Shown here: positions 16,561-25,213 of the stretch, piece after piece | Numbering within the stretch: the first letter of the stretch is position 1 | Layout: each line of letters starts with the position of its first letter | Virus record (IMG/VR): IMGVR_UViG_3300021961_009522 | Span: 1-32,307 of that record | DNA length: 32,307 nucleotides | Source of the DNA: a virus | Reading direction: 5' to 3' (one strand) | Made by a program: the position numbers and the translations under genes | The notes under the pieces: model-generated | What the model saw: the letters and a program-made list of their open reading frames with translations, nothing else | The model's database searches: none | What the model was told of the DNA's origin: nothing

Positions 16561-18105
16561 CTATATCAAGAATACTTTATCCACTATGAAAGAATTTCTT
16601 TGTCTATCCTTAATTCTTCCAGAAAGCAATACGGTAGCCTCCTCATACATTATATCTCTGTTTTGCTCATAGATGTCAGGGAAAACTACAATATTTTCTA
16701 ATTCTCCAGAATCATCCTCAACTGACAAAAAGGCCATAATGTCGCCATTTTTAGTCTTATATTCTCGTAGCCTCTTAATAATAACCGCAATAACAGAATC
16801 TTCCATTTTACCATCTACAATTTCCTTACATGTTGTATTTGCGTGACAGGCATCAGAACATGTGTTTAATTCCGAATGGTTAATAGAACATCCAAGCAGC
16901 TTCTCCTCTATTTTAGCATATACCATAGAATTGTCAAGCAGGCTTCTTCCCGGCGTTTTGATTCTTAGTATAATATTACTAATCTTATCTAGTCTAGATT
17001 GTGTAGTAATAAAGCCTCCCTGTTTTTTAGTACCCTTGGAAATAAAACATTCTAGTGTAGATACCGCATCTAATAAATGGCATTCTATGTTGTTTTGTAT
17101 TTGATCCATTTCTTTTTTAGTTAAATCCAAGTAACAATGGTACTCATGCAGCATTTCAGTTCTTGTCTTTTTTAATCCGGCAAATGCGCCAACCTTAATT
17201 AGATTTTCTACTGCTCGCTTATTAACAAATGGTAGAACGTGAATCAAAATATTGCACCAAGTTATATTGTTGTTGTCTAATTTAGACAAATGCTGTCTTA
17301 GCTGCTTTAAATGAATTGCGCCCACATTCTTTACATTGCATATCCCAAAGTATATGGCTTCATTTTTCCAAAAGAAATTCTCTTCTAAATATTGTATAGT
17401 CGGTCCCTTGACCTCGATATTTTCAGCCTTAGCTGATATAATCAATTGTTTTTTCTCAAAGTCTGGATCTATCTTTTCATCGGCATTTTTTAGCCAATGC
17501 TTAAAGAATTTTTCTGGATAGTGATATTTTGTCCACGCTGACCAATATGCCATTTTAGCATATGCTACGGCATGTGATTTATTAAATGAATATCTGGCAG
17601 ATTTCTCAATCATGTCAAAAATCTCTTCAGCCTTTTCTTGGTCAATATAGTTTTTGACGCATCCATCAATAAATTGTCCGCGAATAGTTCTCATTAAGTC
17701 TGCTTTTTTCTTACCAATAGCTTTACGTAAATTATCAGCTTCTTTCAAGTTAAAGTTAGCTAGCTTAACGGCAATTTCCATTGCCTGTTCCTGATATACA
17801 ATAACCCCATATGTTTCTTCTAATAGCCCATCGATTAATGGATGTAAGCTGGGAATATCTTCATTGCCATGCTTTCTATCCACGAAGTGTTGCGTCATTG
17901 ACTTGCCATCAACAACGGCCTTAAGTGTTCCGGGTCTAATAATACTGATTAGTGCTGCTAATTCTGTCATATTCTCTGGTTTTAATTTCTTACACCAAGT
18001 CTTACCAAGATGACTTTCTATCTGAAAACATCCTTTGACCCTGCCATCTCCTATCATCTCCCATACTTTAGTATCATTCTCTGGTATGTTTGTTATATCA
18101 ATCAT
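16561..18105 (-). CDS. dnaE: DNA polymerase III alpha subunit, C-terminal part (fingers, HhH, OB), 514 aa
   Basis: It completes the replicative polymerase. The start is the ATG at 18105 (GGGGAA before it), two bases after the exonuclease stop; an upstream TTG at 18111 is less likely. It begins IDITNIPENDTKVWEMI, the point where DnaE continues after its third catalytic Asp, then GCFQIES, ISIIRPG, DRKHGNEDI, EETYGVIVYQEQAMEIA, RKAIGKKK and SFNKSHAVAYA, all fingers-domain landmarks in normal order. The tandem helix-hairpin-helix region is about residues 290-330 and a C-terminal OB domain spans about 435-514 (IKRLREYKTKNGDIMAF, SGELENIVVFPD). Parts 1 and 2 sum to about 1130 residues, close to full-length DnaE (E. 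coli 1160). No clamp-binding motif is obvious. Confidence 0.9.
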   Translation of the reverse strand: MIDITNIPENDTKVWEMIGDGRVKGCFQIESHLGKTWCKKLKPENMTELAALISIIRPGTLKAVVDGKSMTQHFVDRKHGNEDIPSLHPLIDGLLEETYGVIVYQEQAMEIAVKLANFNLKEADNLRKAIGKKKADLMRTIRGQFIDGCVKNYIDQEKAEEIFDMIEKSARYSFNKSHAVAYAKMAYWSAWTKYHYPEKFFKHWLKNADEKIDPDFEKKQLIISAKAENIEVKGPTIQYLEENFFWKNEAIYFGICNVKNVGAIHLKQLRQHLSKLDNNNITWCNILIHVLPFVNKRAVENLIKVGAFAGLKKTRTEMLHEYHCYLDLTKKEMDQIQNNIECHLLDAVSTLECFISKGTKKQGGFITTQSRLDKISNIILRIKTPGRSLLDNSMVYAKIEEKLLGCSINHSELNTCSDACHANTTCKEIVDGKMEDSVIAVIIKRLREYKTKNGDIMAFLSVEDDSGELENIVVFPDIYEQNRDIMYEEATVLLSGRIKDRQRNSFIVDKVFLI

Positions 18106-18107
18106 TT

Positions 18108-18794
18108 TCAATTCCCCATAAATGCATTTTTAAAGTTCTTTTTGGAAGCCAATGTTCTAAGCATCTTCATTGTTCTACAGAATAGTTCTGCGGTCATAAC
18201 AACATCAGACATCGCATCATGTGCCGTTCCATGTGCATAGCCCATATAACCACGAATTAAATTATCAGCAGATAATGAATTTACATCCTTATTGTTTTCA
18301 AATAATGTGAACATAAAGTCTAGCATGTCAATACTATGTATCTTGTTAAATAAATCCTGCTCTCCGCGATTATTGTCTACGGGTCCAAATTTATATGGTG
18401 GTTTTGAGCATAGCCTATTTACTATTACAGAGTCAAAATTTTTAATATTGTATCCAACAGATATTGGCGCACTCCAGTTACTTCCCTTAAAATTATATTG
18501 GTTTACATAGTCCGTGAAGTTTTTCCATACTGATTCTGTTGATGGTGCGTCTTTGAGTATTTCTTCAGTCTTGCCATGTACTGCTATAGCACCTTCTTCA
18601 AGGGGGTCTATGCCTAGCTTTTTACATTCTTCTTTATCGAATATTGGCCTCATTAGGGATTGAAATTCAGAACCGGTTTTGATCTCTAGCTTTCTACCAT
18701 GTATAGCGACGGCAGCGATTTGTACTGGTTGAGTAGTGTATGGATTGGCACTACTGGTTTCAAAGTCATACACAATATAATCTCTATAGTTCAT
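18108..18794 (-). CDS. dnaQ: DnaQ-like 3'-5' proofreading exonuclease (DEDDh), 228 aa
   Basis: It would remove misincorporated nucleotides for the polymerase on either side. From the first ATG (18797) the motifs are: Exo I at residues 10-14 (YDFET, D11 and E13), Exo II GYNIKNFDS with D122, and Exo III AHDAMSDVV with H193 and D198, so a complete DEDDh set. I prefer the second ATG at 18794 because AGAGGT is five bases upstream of it. It overlaps the polymerase N-part by about 11 bases and lies 2 bases before the C-part. At about 228 aa it is near the size of E. coli epsilon (243 aa), but the segment after Exo III is only about 25 residues. Its location inside a broken dnaE strongly implies it is the epsilon equivalent. 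Confidence 0.9.
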   Translation of the reverse strand: MNYRDYIVYDFETSSANPYTTQPVQIAAVAIHGRKLEIKTGSEFQSLMRPIFDKEECKKLGIDPLEEGAIAVHGKTEEILKDAPSTESVWKNFTDYVNQYNFKGSNWSAPISVGYNIKNFDSVIVNRLCSKPPYKFGPVDNNRGEQDLFNKIHSIDMLDFMFTLFENNKDVNSLSADNLIRGYMGYAHGTAHDAMSDVVMTAELFCRTMKMLRTLASKKNFKNAFMGN

Positions 18795-20631
18795 CATTTA
18801 CCTCTTCTATGGTATCTGCTATTTTCTTTAATAGATTTACGCCCAAAATATCAAATTTTACACATCCAATAGCTTCTAGGTCTCCCATTTCCATTCCAGC
18901 TATTTGTTCAGAGCTACGAGAAGATTTTACCATTGGGCATATTTCTTGCAAATCATTAGAGGCTATGACTACACCCGCAGCATGTTTGCCCTGTGTTTTA
19001 AAAATGCCCTCCATACGCATGGCCTGTTCAAATACTTTTGCATATTCTCCCTGTAGTTCATTGTTATCGTCCAGCCAGCAATAATCTATTAATGCATTTT
19101 TATCATTCTCTAAGGCCCATCTAATTACAGACGGATTATCCATTTCTTCTAATAGATCTGATATTGCCGCTTCATTTGGTATTTTTTCTGTAATTTGATT
19201 CATTTGATCAAAGCTACAAGTTTCATTTACCCTCAATACTTCCTTTAAAATAGACCTTCCGGCTAATCTGCCAAAAGTTAACATTTGACAAACTCTTGCT
19301 TCGCCATATTTATCCTTTAGATATTGTATTACTTGTTCTCTATAATCTGGTGGAAAATCAACATCAATATCTGGTAGCGATATATGATCGTCTGTGTTTC
19401 TGCCATCATTATAAAAACGCTCAAAGAGTAGGCCGTATTCAATAGGGTCAATTAATGTGATGCCTGTAAGGTAGCAAACTAGTGATCCACCACCAGATCC
19501 ACGGGCTGGCCCAACAAGACATCCAAGCCTACGGAAATGGTTTACGTAGTCTTGTACTATTAGAAAGTAACCAGCCAATTTGGCATTTTTAATAACCTCT
19601 AATTCCTTTAGAACTCTATCCTTATAAGCATTAAGCTTACTGGCATCAACACGTTCTTTAACTAATTTAGTCCACCCATTTCTGCATAATTGCTTGAGAT
19701 ATTCATCTTCAGAGCTATCGTCTGGCGTTTTAAATTCTGGCAGCTTTGGTTTTGAAAGAATATCTATTTCTTCAATTAAGTTTGTTATTTCTTTGAGATT
19801 GTAGTACATTGCATTATCATACAGCTTCACAAGCTCGTCAGAAGTTTTAACATAATAATTGCTACTTTTTATAAATCTTAATGCTTCTAGATCTTTTTTC
19901 TCAATAATTTTTTGATCTAGTTTTTTCATAGTAGTTTTAAGCTTTGTGCAAATTAATACGCGGTGATCGATTGCGTCTTTCTTCTGGCAGTAATATGTGG
20001 CAGTATCTGGAATGCATATTTGATGGTTGGGGTCAATAGATTCAATAATATCCTTCATTACCTTAGTTATTGGATATGATTCATGATTTGTATTATTTAC
20101 CTCAAGATAGTAATGCTTAAACTTGCCACGCATATATTCTACATGGTCGCTAGCCAATTGCTTATAATTAGCGTTGAGACAGTCTTCAATACTGTCATTA
20201 TCTAAGGACTCAAAAACGCAATCAATATTAGGCATTACAATAGAAAATAATTTACTTCCGATATATCCATCAATGCATATAAAGTCATCACAGCTAATTG
20301 TATCCATAAGTATATCGAATGGAATTGTTGGATTCTCCTTATAATTACTTGGATTATTGGCAATAGATATTATGCGCAATAGCTGCGTCCAAGCATATTG
20401 ATTTTTGCATATCAGCGTTATTCTTGCATCATTATCAAGAATTATTTCTGATCCTATGATGGGAATTATATTATGATTGTCACAAGCTTGTATAAATTTA
20501 ACACACCCGCTGATAGTTGCAATGTCTGTAATGCCGGAATGTGTATAACCGGCATCAGCACAGGCTTTAACTATTTGATCACAACGAGATATTGATGACA
20601 ATAATGAATAATGACTATGATTTCTTAGCAT
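18784..20631 (-). CDS. dnaE: DNA polymerase III alpha subunit, N-terminal part (PHP and palm), 615 aa
   Basis: It contains the catalytic half of a DnaE polymerase. The N-terminus is a PHP domain (LRNHSHYSLLSSISRCD, PIIGSEI) in which the canonical TDHG is TDIA, so at least one metal ligand is lost. Residues 371-426 hold CLVGPARGSGGGSLVCYLTG and SLPDIDVDFPPDYR, with catalytic D421 and D423 (E. coli D401 and D403). EGIFKTQGKHAAGVVIAS is the conserved thumb/palm stretch, and VKFDILGV holds D594 (E. coli D555). The protein stops about 20 residues later (VNDEL), where a one-piece DnaE would continue. It overlaps the RecB-like nuclease gene by 17 bases and the exonuclease start by about 11. No intein or frameshift is seen at the break. 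Confidence 0.92.
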   Translation of the reverse strand: MLRNHSHYSLLSSISRCDQIVKACADAGYTHSGITDIATISGCVKFIQACDNHNIIPIIGSEIILDNDARITLICKNQYAWTQLLRIISIANNPSNYKENPTIPFDILMDTISCDDFICIDGYIGSKLFSIVMPNIDCVFESLDNDSIEDCLNANYKQLASDHVEYMRGKFKHYYLEVNNTNHESYPITKVMKDIIESIDPNHQICIPDTATYYCQKKDAIDHRVLICTKLKTTMKKLDQKIIEKKDLEALRFIKSSNYYVKTSDELVKLYDNAMYYNLKEITNLIEEIDILSKPKLPEFKTPDDSSEDEYLKQLCRNGWTKLVKERVDASKLNAYKDRVLKELEVIKNAKLAGYFLIVQDYVNHFRRLGCLVGPARGSGGGSLVCYLTGITLIDPIEYGLLFERFYNDGRNTDDHISLPDIDVDFPPDYREQVIQYLKDKYGEARVCQMLTFGRLAGRSILKEVLRVNETCSFDQMNQITEKIPNEAAISDLLEEMDNPSVIRWALENDKNALIDYCWLDDNNELQGEYAKVFEQAMRMEGIFKTQGKHAAGVVIASNDLQEICPMVKSSRSSEQIAGMEMGDLEAIGCVKFDILGVNLLKKIADTIEEVNDEL

Positions 20632-21628
20632 CTTCTAATCTTCCTCCACCAGCACCATATGTGCCTAGTTTGTCTAAATTTGCATATTGAGAGACAACGG
20701 AATCCATGCCGTCTGATTGTATCATATCATGGAAGTGTTGGCAAACGGTTTTATTTGTGTCCTTAAAATTTTCAGCAAACTTACAAAGTTTTGTGCATTT
20801 CCAATTTGATTGGTCGTGAGATAATTGTTTTGGTATTTCAACAGATTTAATATATTCAAATTTTTGCTTGAGCATATTTTCTGCTTTATCATAGTCTTCA
20901 TCGGAAAAAACAATATCGAATATCCCACCATCATTAATATAGAAAATACTTGTGTAAAAGTCCTTATCTGGATACATGTTCTTTAATGCATAAAAATACA
21001 ATAGCAGCTGTTTATCGGAACACAGATCCTCATATGTCTTTTCTTTACCTGTTGCCCAATTTAATCTTTTCCCAGACTTATAATCTAGTACTTGATAATA
21101 TGCGTCATCTTCTTTAACTATAAGGTCTATAGTTCCCTTGATGCCAAGATATCCAGAAAAAACTTTACCATTGACTTCATAATAATATTCAGCCCAAGGT
21201 TTTTTAATCTCTATATCAAAAAATAATTCAGTAGCATGGACATTTTGATTTCTTGGATCTAATGCCCCGTTATTATATGCAATGGCTTTGTTGATCCAAT
21301 TGATGCATGTTTTCAAATCAGATGGCTCTAGCCCAACATCTTCTTCGTGTTGTTTATAATACTCAAAACAAACATTCGCTATATATTCAATATCATCACA
21401 TTGTTTAAATGTCAGGTTTTTAATATCATCATTCTCTAATTTCTTTTCGCCTTTGGCAATAGCTAATTGCTTATCGGCCAGTACCTGCATTGCTCTGTGA
21501 AATATTGTTCCAAGCACTGCCTTTTTGTTGGTTTTATCTTTCATTCCAAGTACATATTGGAAGAAATACTTCATTTCACACATTTCAAATGTGCCAAGGG
21601 AGCTAGAACGATGATAACATATAATCAT
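20615..21628 (-). CDS. RecB/Cas4-like PD-(D/E)XK nuclease with possible Fe-S cluster, 337 aa
   Basis: It probably cuts or resects DNA ends. Motifs run in RecB-family order: SSSLGTFEMCEMKYFFQYV with C17, VLGTIFHRAM with H44, GTIDLIV with D168, YQVLDYKSGK with D182 and K184, then DKQLLLYFYAL (the QLxxY motif). Three further cysteines near the end (C278 in WKCTK, C282 in LCKF, C296 in VCQHF), with C17, match the four-cysteine iron-staple arrangement of AddB, Cas4 and Pif1-associated nucleases. The ATG at 21628 has TAGGAT before it and lies 9 bases after a small secreted-protein gene. It could act with the RecA-like protein in recombination or degrade host DNA. Enzyme class is confident, role inferred. 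Confidence 0.8.
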   Translation of the reverse strand: MIICYHRSSSLGTFEMCEMKYFFQYVLGMKDKTNKKAVLGTIFHRAMQVLADKQLAIAKGEKKLENDDIKNLTFKQCDDIEYIANVCFEYYKQHEEDVGLEPSDLKTCINWINKAIAYNNGALDPRNQNVHATELFFDIEIKKPWAEYYYEVNGKVFSGYLGIKGTIDLIVKEDDAYYQVLDYKSGKRLNWATGKEKTYEDLCSDKQLLLYFYALKNMYPDKDFYTSIFYINDGGIFDIVFSDEDYDKAENMLKQKFEYIKSVEIPKQLSHDQSNWKCTKLCKFAENFKDTNKTVCQHFHDMIQSDGMDSVVSQYANLDKLGTYGAGGGRLEDAKKS

Positions 21629-21637
21629 ATGATGATC

Positions 21638-21928
21638 CTATCTGTATACTGGTTGTAATACCCAATTGATTTGAGGTACGAAAATAGTCCTTCTTTTTTG
21701 ACAAAATAATCTATATTCAATAAAATCAATAGGGACATTATAGTAATATGGAACCCATTGGTACTCATATACTGGATACAAGGCGGTTCTATATGTGGCT
21801 GTTGGAAATACTGGCACTTCAACCACAGGTGGAGATACTACTGATGGAGTATATGCAACCCATTGACCAGCAATTGCCTGCGTATAAGAACATAGATACA
21901 AAATAACACAAAATAACATATTTTTCAT
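21638..21928 (-). CDS. Small Tyr/Pro/Val-rich secreted protein with signal peptide, 96 aa
   Basis: Function not recognised. The N-terminus MKNMLFCVILYLCSYTQA has a positive start, a hydrophobic core and an AxA site (A18-I-A20) before residue 21, so Sec export is likely; the mature part is about 76 residues. It is rich in aromatic residues, Pro and Val (PPVVEVPVFP, YQWVPYYYNVP, INWVLQPVYR). I recall Tyr/Pro/Val-rich exported proteins of this type from planctomycetes, but this is unchecked. The start at 21928 has GAAAGG about 7 bases upstream. It is out of place in the middle of a replication operon between dNMP kinase and a nuclease. Envelope modification or superinfection exclusion is conceivable; nothing decides it. 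Confidence 0.65.
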   Translation of the reverse strand: MKNMLFCVILYLCSYTQAIAGQWVAYTPSVVSPPVVEVPVFPTATYRTALYPVYEYQWVPYYYNVPIDFIEYRLFCQKRRTIFVPQINWVLQPVYR

Positions 21929-21940
21929 AACTTTGCCTTT

Positions 21941-22732
21941 CTATTTTATTGAAGCTGTATATTTACCAATCTGTCGTAATTTTTTAGTTACTCCCAGTTC
22001 TACTAATTTATCTATAAACTGCTTACAAGACTCTTCTATTGTCATGTCTTGGTTATTAATTACTGCATCAAATTCTGTATAATTATCAGCATCGATCTCG
22101 CTTGGATGATTACTTTCATATAATGATCTAGACAATCTAATTACTTGACCTCCCTTATCTTGTACTGCCTTAACTTCATTCATGAACCTGCAATCGCTAA
22201 TTACGGCAATATCTGGCTTATCAGATTCAATCCGTTTAAAGCAATTGTTTAGCCATATTGGTGAATATATTTTCCTCATAACGTCTGTGCCAAAGCATTG
22301 CATAAATTCTCTAGATGTCATTGGTCCACTTTTATTTGTATCTAATGGCATATTCTCCCACAGCAAATGTTCTTGTATTTGATTCTTTTGTTCATTGGTG
22401 CCATATACACACTCTGACGGTATATCAAATAGCATAACACAAATTTCTTTTAATGAGTCGGCAAAATTATAACCCCTAATTAATGGCCAAATTCTACGTG
22501 ACGCATACTGATAAAATTCTTCAGTATTTTGTTGTAAATCTAATAGGCCCATTTCTTCAAATTCTTTACCGTCCTCGTCATGAAATGTACAATTTACTAC
22601 AAGCTGGCCCTCTGGCGACACGAAAAACTTCTCTATTACATCATGCCGCTTTAATTCATAACCATGTAGATAATTTGAAAGTGTTGTTTTCCCACTTTGC
22701 TTTTTACCGCACAATGCTATTATTTTAGTCAT
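21941..22732 (-). CDS. Deoxynucleoside monophosphate kinase, 263 aa
   Basis: It would phosphorylate dNMPs to dNDPs for phage DNA synthesis, like T4 gp1. The P-loop is at residues 9-17 (GKKQSGKTT) after the strand TKIIALC. Family landmarks include FADSLKEICVMLF, a MTSREFMQCFGTDVMR segment, PDIAVISDCRFMNEV, and the C-terminal NQDMTIEESCKQFIDKL. The start at 22732 overlaps the primase stop by one base (TAATG) with GAAGG nine bases upstream. Length is near the T4 enzyme (241 aa). It sits with MazG, NrdA and NrdB as the nucleotide-supply set. Substrate range cannot be read, and possible acceptance of a modified nucleotide is speculation. Confidence 0.8.
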   Translation of the reverse strand: MTKIIALCGKKQSGKTTLSNYLHGYELKRHDVIEKFFVSPEGQLVVNCTFHDEDGKEFEEMGLLDLQQNTEEFYQYASRRIWPLIRGYNFADSLKEICVMLFDIPSECVYGTNEQKNQIQEHLLWENMPLDTNKSGPMTSREFMQCFGTDVMRKIYSPIWLNNCFKRIESDKPDIAVISDCRFMNEVKAVQDKGGQVIRLSRSLYESNHPSEIDADNYTEFDAVINNQDMTIEESCKQFIDKLVELGVTKKLRQIGKYTASIK

Positions 22733-23751
22733 TAGAATTTTCCTTCAATCTGTGGTTTTATTTCTCTATTAATTTCTTCTATCGTCATATCGCCTATGTC
22801 TTTTTTAGTGAGATATACTGTATAAATATTGAATAAATACTTTAATCTCTCAGTTAAATCTTTAGCACACGCATGACCAGCATCATCGTTGTCGGTCATG
22901 ATAACTATATTTGAGACTCCTGTTTTCTGAATCAGAAATTCTTGAGAATCACTAATCCTAGAACCAAATATGCCGACCGCATTATATATACCAGCCTCCC
23001 ATAGTCTAATTACGTCTCCTTGTCCCTCTACCAATATTATAGTTTGCTTAGACTGAATATGCTCCATTGCTTTTCCGTAATTGTACAAAAAATTTGACTT
23101 ATTGAAGCCCTTTAGATTTATCCATTTTCTTGGATCGTCGCATGTTGTCCTGCCGGTACATCCAACCATATATTGATCATTTTCATCATATACGGGAAAT
23201 ACCACCCTTCGATACATTTGGCTTTTAGGATTAGTACATACTCCGATATCAAATATATCTAATATTTCTTTTGAATAACCTCTCCGTAAATAGTATTCTG
23301 CTGGAAATTCTAAGTGCTTTCTAACTGTTTCTTTGGTAATCTTAGAGTCTTTCTTGACTCCTTGTTTTTTGAGATCTATTTTTAGTAATTTATCAATCGC
23401 GTTATATGTGTTGGAATATATACTAATACCACTATCATCAATAGCTACATCCGAGCAAAAATCTTTGCAAAATTTTATAACTTCTGTGAATTTGAATTCT
23501 TTGTCGTATTTTTTCTCTAATAGGCACCACACTAATGATAAAACATCTTTTCCGGGCTTGCTATCATGGCAATGCTTAGTATTGCAAAACCACTTTCCAT
23601 AATGATCTTCATGATCCTCATCAACATTGATATTAAATGCCGTCTGATTATCTCCATCATGTATTGGACATGCCGAAATGATTAAATTATTAGACTCATA
23701 ATATTCATCAATATCAAAAAACTGGAGAAGATCAAAAATCTTCTTCATCAT
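22732..23751 (-). CDS. DnaG-like primase with zinc-binding and TOPRIM domains, 339 aa
   Basis: It synthesises RNA primers. I start it at 23751, where the tandem ATGATG gives a 20-base overlap with the helicase gene; the longer frame to 23910 would overlap by 179 bases. The N-terminal zinc-binding part has C28-P-I-H31-D-G and WFCNTKHC (C56, C61). The TOPRIM domain is at 238-295: TIILVEGQGD with E242, then IVIMTDNDDAG with D287, D289 and D290. A linker with SQMYRRVVFPVYDENDQ lies before it, as in the N-terminal subdomain of DnaG. The C-terminal helicase-binding domain of DnaG is absent, as in many phage primases. It directly follows the helicase gene and is probably used with it. Confidence 0.85.
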   Translation of the reverse strand: MMKKIFDLLQFFDIDEYYESNNLIISACPIHDGDNQTAFNINVDEDHEDHYGKWFCNTKHCHDSKPGKDVLSLVWCLLEKKYDKEFKFTEVIKFCKDFCSDVAIDDSGISIYSNTYNAIDKLLKIDLKKQGVKKDSKITKETVRKHLEFPAEYYLRRGYSKEILDIFDIGVCTNPKSQMYRRVVFPVYDENDQYMVGCTGRTTCDDPRKWINLKGFNKSNFLYNYGKAMEHIQSKQTIILVEGQGDVIRLWEAGIYNAVGIFGSRISDSQEFLIQKTGVSNIVIMTDNDDAGHACAKDLTERLKYLFNIYTVYLTKKDIGDMTIEEINREIKPQIEGKF

Positions 23752-25213
23752 TTTTCGTTTCAATATTAGCGTCTGTCTTGTCTGCGAATCCCTGTTTATC
23801 ATTTTTGTCATTCTTCTTAATGCTCCTGATTGTTCCAAGCTCAGTAATTTTAGCATACTTGCCTTCCATTTGCAAGCAAATATAGCCTTCATCTTCAATT
23901 CCGGGTCCATGTCTAGAGACCACTGGGATTAATTTCTTATTGCCACATTTCATACCATCGGCAAGTTTCTCTTCTTCTGTTTTATCTTTAAAGATAGAAA
24001 AGCTAGTACATAGCCAAACTAGTCTATCTGATCCGCTTACAACGTCTGTGGATTCTTTAGTAATGCCGTCTCTATTAAGCTGGACAAAAGATAAACACGG
24101 CACATCATTTTCAACACAGAAATTATGCAGTGCTGTAATTTGAAAACCTAAGACTTGAAACTCAGCTAGATTATTATTGATACTGCCGGATGTCATCAAC
24201 TTAAGATAGTCATATATGATTAAACAGTCTTTAAGATTTCCATTCTCATCATATCCAACATTTTTAATCAACCATCTTTTTGCTATAGACAATGTTTCCT
24301 CAAATGGCCTTCCAGCAATACTAATATAATCATATGGCAAGTCTTTTAGTATAGATACGCCGTGCGATATTTTGTCCTTATGCTCGTTATTATTGGAGAA
24401 TTTACCAGAGGCAATTTCATTAATTTCAATTTCGCCAATATTAGCAAGTAGTCTGTTAATATGATCTTGCTTGCTCATTTCAGTATCTAGCATAAGCACT
24501 GGAATCTTATGTGTTTTTGCTACGTATAATGCAATATTGTCAGCCAGACAGCTTTTGCCGGTTTTGGGTCTAGCAGCAATAAGATCTACACATTTGCGTC
24601 TTAATCCACCACCAATTGCATTATCAAATGCAGTAAAGCCAGTGGTGATACCAATAGATTTGTCTTTATTATTTTCCAGATGCTCTATATATGCATCAAT
24701 ATCGTCACCAATAGACTTTGGGGATAGTTCATCTTCTTTAATATAAGATAGGCAAATATCTTGAATCGGCGTTTCTATTCTAGCCAGTATTTCAGTAATG
24801 GACTCATCGCCCGTAACTTCGTTAAGTTTTACGTATATGTTTCTTAATTCAGCTTGGCTCTTTCTGGCAAACTCCAATCTTTTGAGTTTTTTTGCATGTT
24901 CAGAAACATTATCTATATGTACTGGCGTATTCATTATGCCAGACATATGTTTCAGTACGTCATTTTTTTCTACATATTCATCAAGCTGTAGACTTTTAGC
25001 TGATGACAAAATATCAGTATAGCCAGCAGATGCTTTGTCTTTTAATGCATGAACTATGCATTTATATAGAACTTTATTGATATCTAGAGTAAAGCTATCT
25101 TCGTTAATGAATAATTGAACTTCAGATAAAATCTCTTCGCCATGCTGAAACAATCCAGCCAATACCGCTCTTTCAGATGCAACATTAACGAGCGTGCTTT
25201 CAATTTTTGACAT
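23732..25213 (-). CDS. dnaB: Replicative DNA helicase, DnaB-like, 493 aa
   Basis: It unwinds the fork in the 5'-3' direction as a hexamer. Residues 10-110 resemble the DnaB N-domain (ERAVLAGLFQHGEEILSEV). A linker leads to the RecA-like motor domain: GITTGFTAFDNAIGGGL, Walker A ARPKTGKS at residues 214-221, LMLDTEMSKQ (H1a-like with E245), Walker B region CLIIYDYLKLM at 330-340, SFVQLNRDG and the Arg-rich VVSRHGPGIEDEG. The Lys/Asp/Asn-rich C-terminal tail follows the core. The start forms a one-base TAATG overlap with the zinc-ribbon gene and has AGAGGT upstream. Length is close to E. coli DnaB (471 aa). No loader of the DnaC type is visible nearby. Confidence 0.9.
   Translation of the reverse strand: MSKIESTLVNVASERAVLAGLFQHGEEILSEVQLFINEDSFTLDINKVLYKCIVHALKDKASAGYTDILSSAKSLQLDEYVEKNDVLKHMSGIMNTPVHIDNVSEHAKKLKRLEFARKSQAELRNIYVKLNEVTGDESITEILARIETPIQDICLSYIKEDELSPKSIGDDIDAYIEHLENNKDKSIGITTGFTAFDNAIGGGLRRKCVDLIAARPKTGKSCLADNIALYVAKTHKIPVLMLDTEMSKQDHINRLLANIGEIEINEIASGKFSNNNEHKDKISHGVSILKDLPYDYISIAGRPFEETLSIAKRWLIKNVGYDENGNLKDCLIIYDYLKLMTSGSINNNLAEFQVLGFQITALHNFCVENDVPCLSFVQLNRDGITKESTDVVSGSDRLVWLCTSFSIFKDKTEEEKLADGMKCGNKKLIPVVSRHGPGIEDEGYICLQMEGKYAKITELGTIRSIKKNDKNDKQGFADKTDANIETKNDEEDF

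Noticed and set aside
17568-17590. Intein or split-intein at the known DnaE insertion site
   Set aside because: The SFNKSHA motif is uninterrupted in the C-part and no intein-like blocks are seen at the end of the N-part or the start of the C-part.
18784-18830. A frameshift or sequencing error as the cause of the split polymerase
   Set aside because: A complete 228-aa exonuclease gene with all catalytic motifs sits between the parts, each part has its own start, and overlap or spacing fits coupled translation. A single-base error could not create this.
18740-19084. Open frames on + within the - strand operon (for example 9552-9854, 18740-19084, 24471-24746)
   Set aside because: They are fully antisense to well-recognised genes such as the polymerase, helicase and annealing protein, and have no recognisable domains.
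23752-23910. Upstream extension of the primase gene to 23910
   Set aside because: It would overlap the helicase gene by 179 bases in another frame, and the added residues are basic and low in complexity with no primase motif. The ATGATG at 23751/23748 is preferred.
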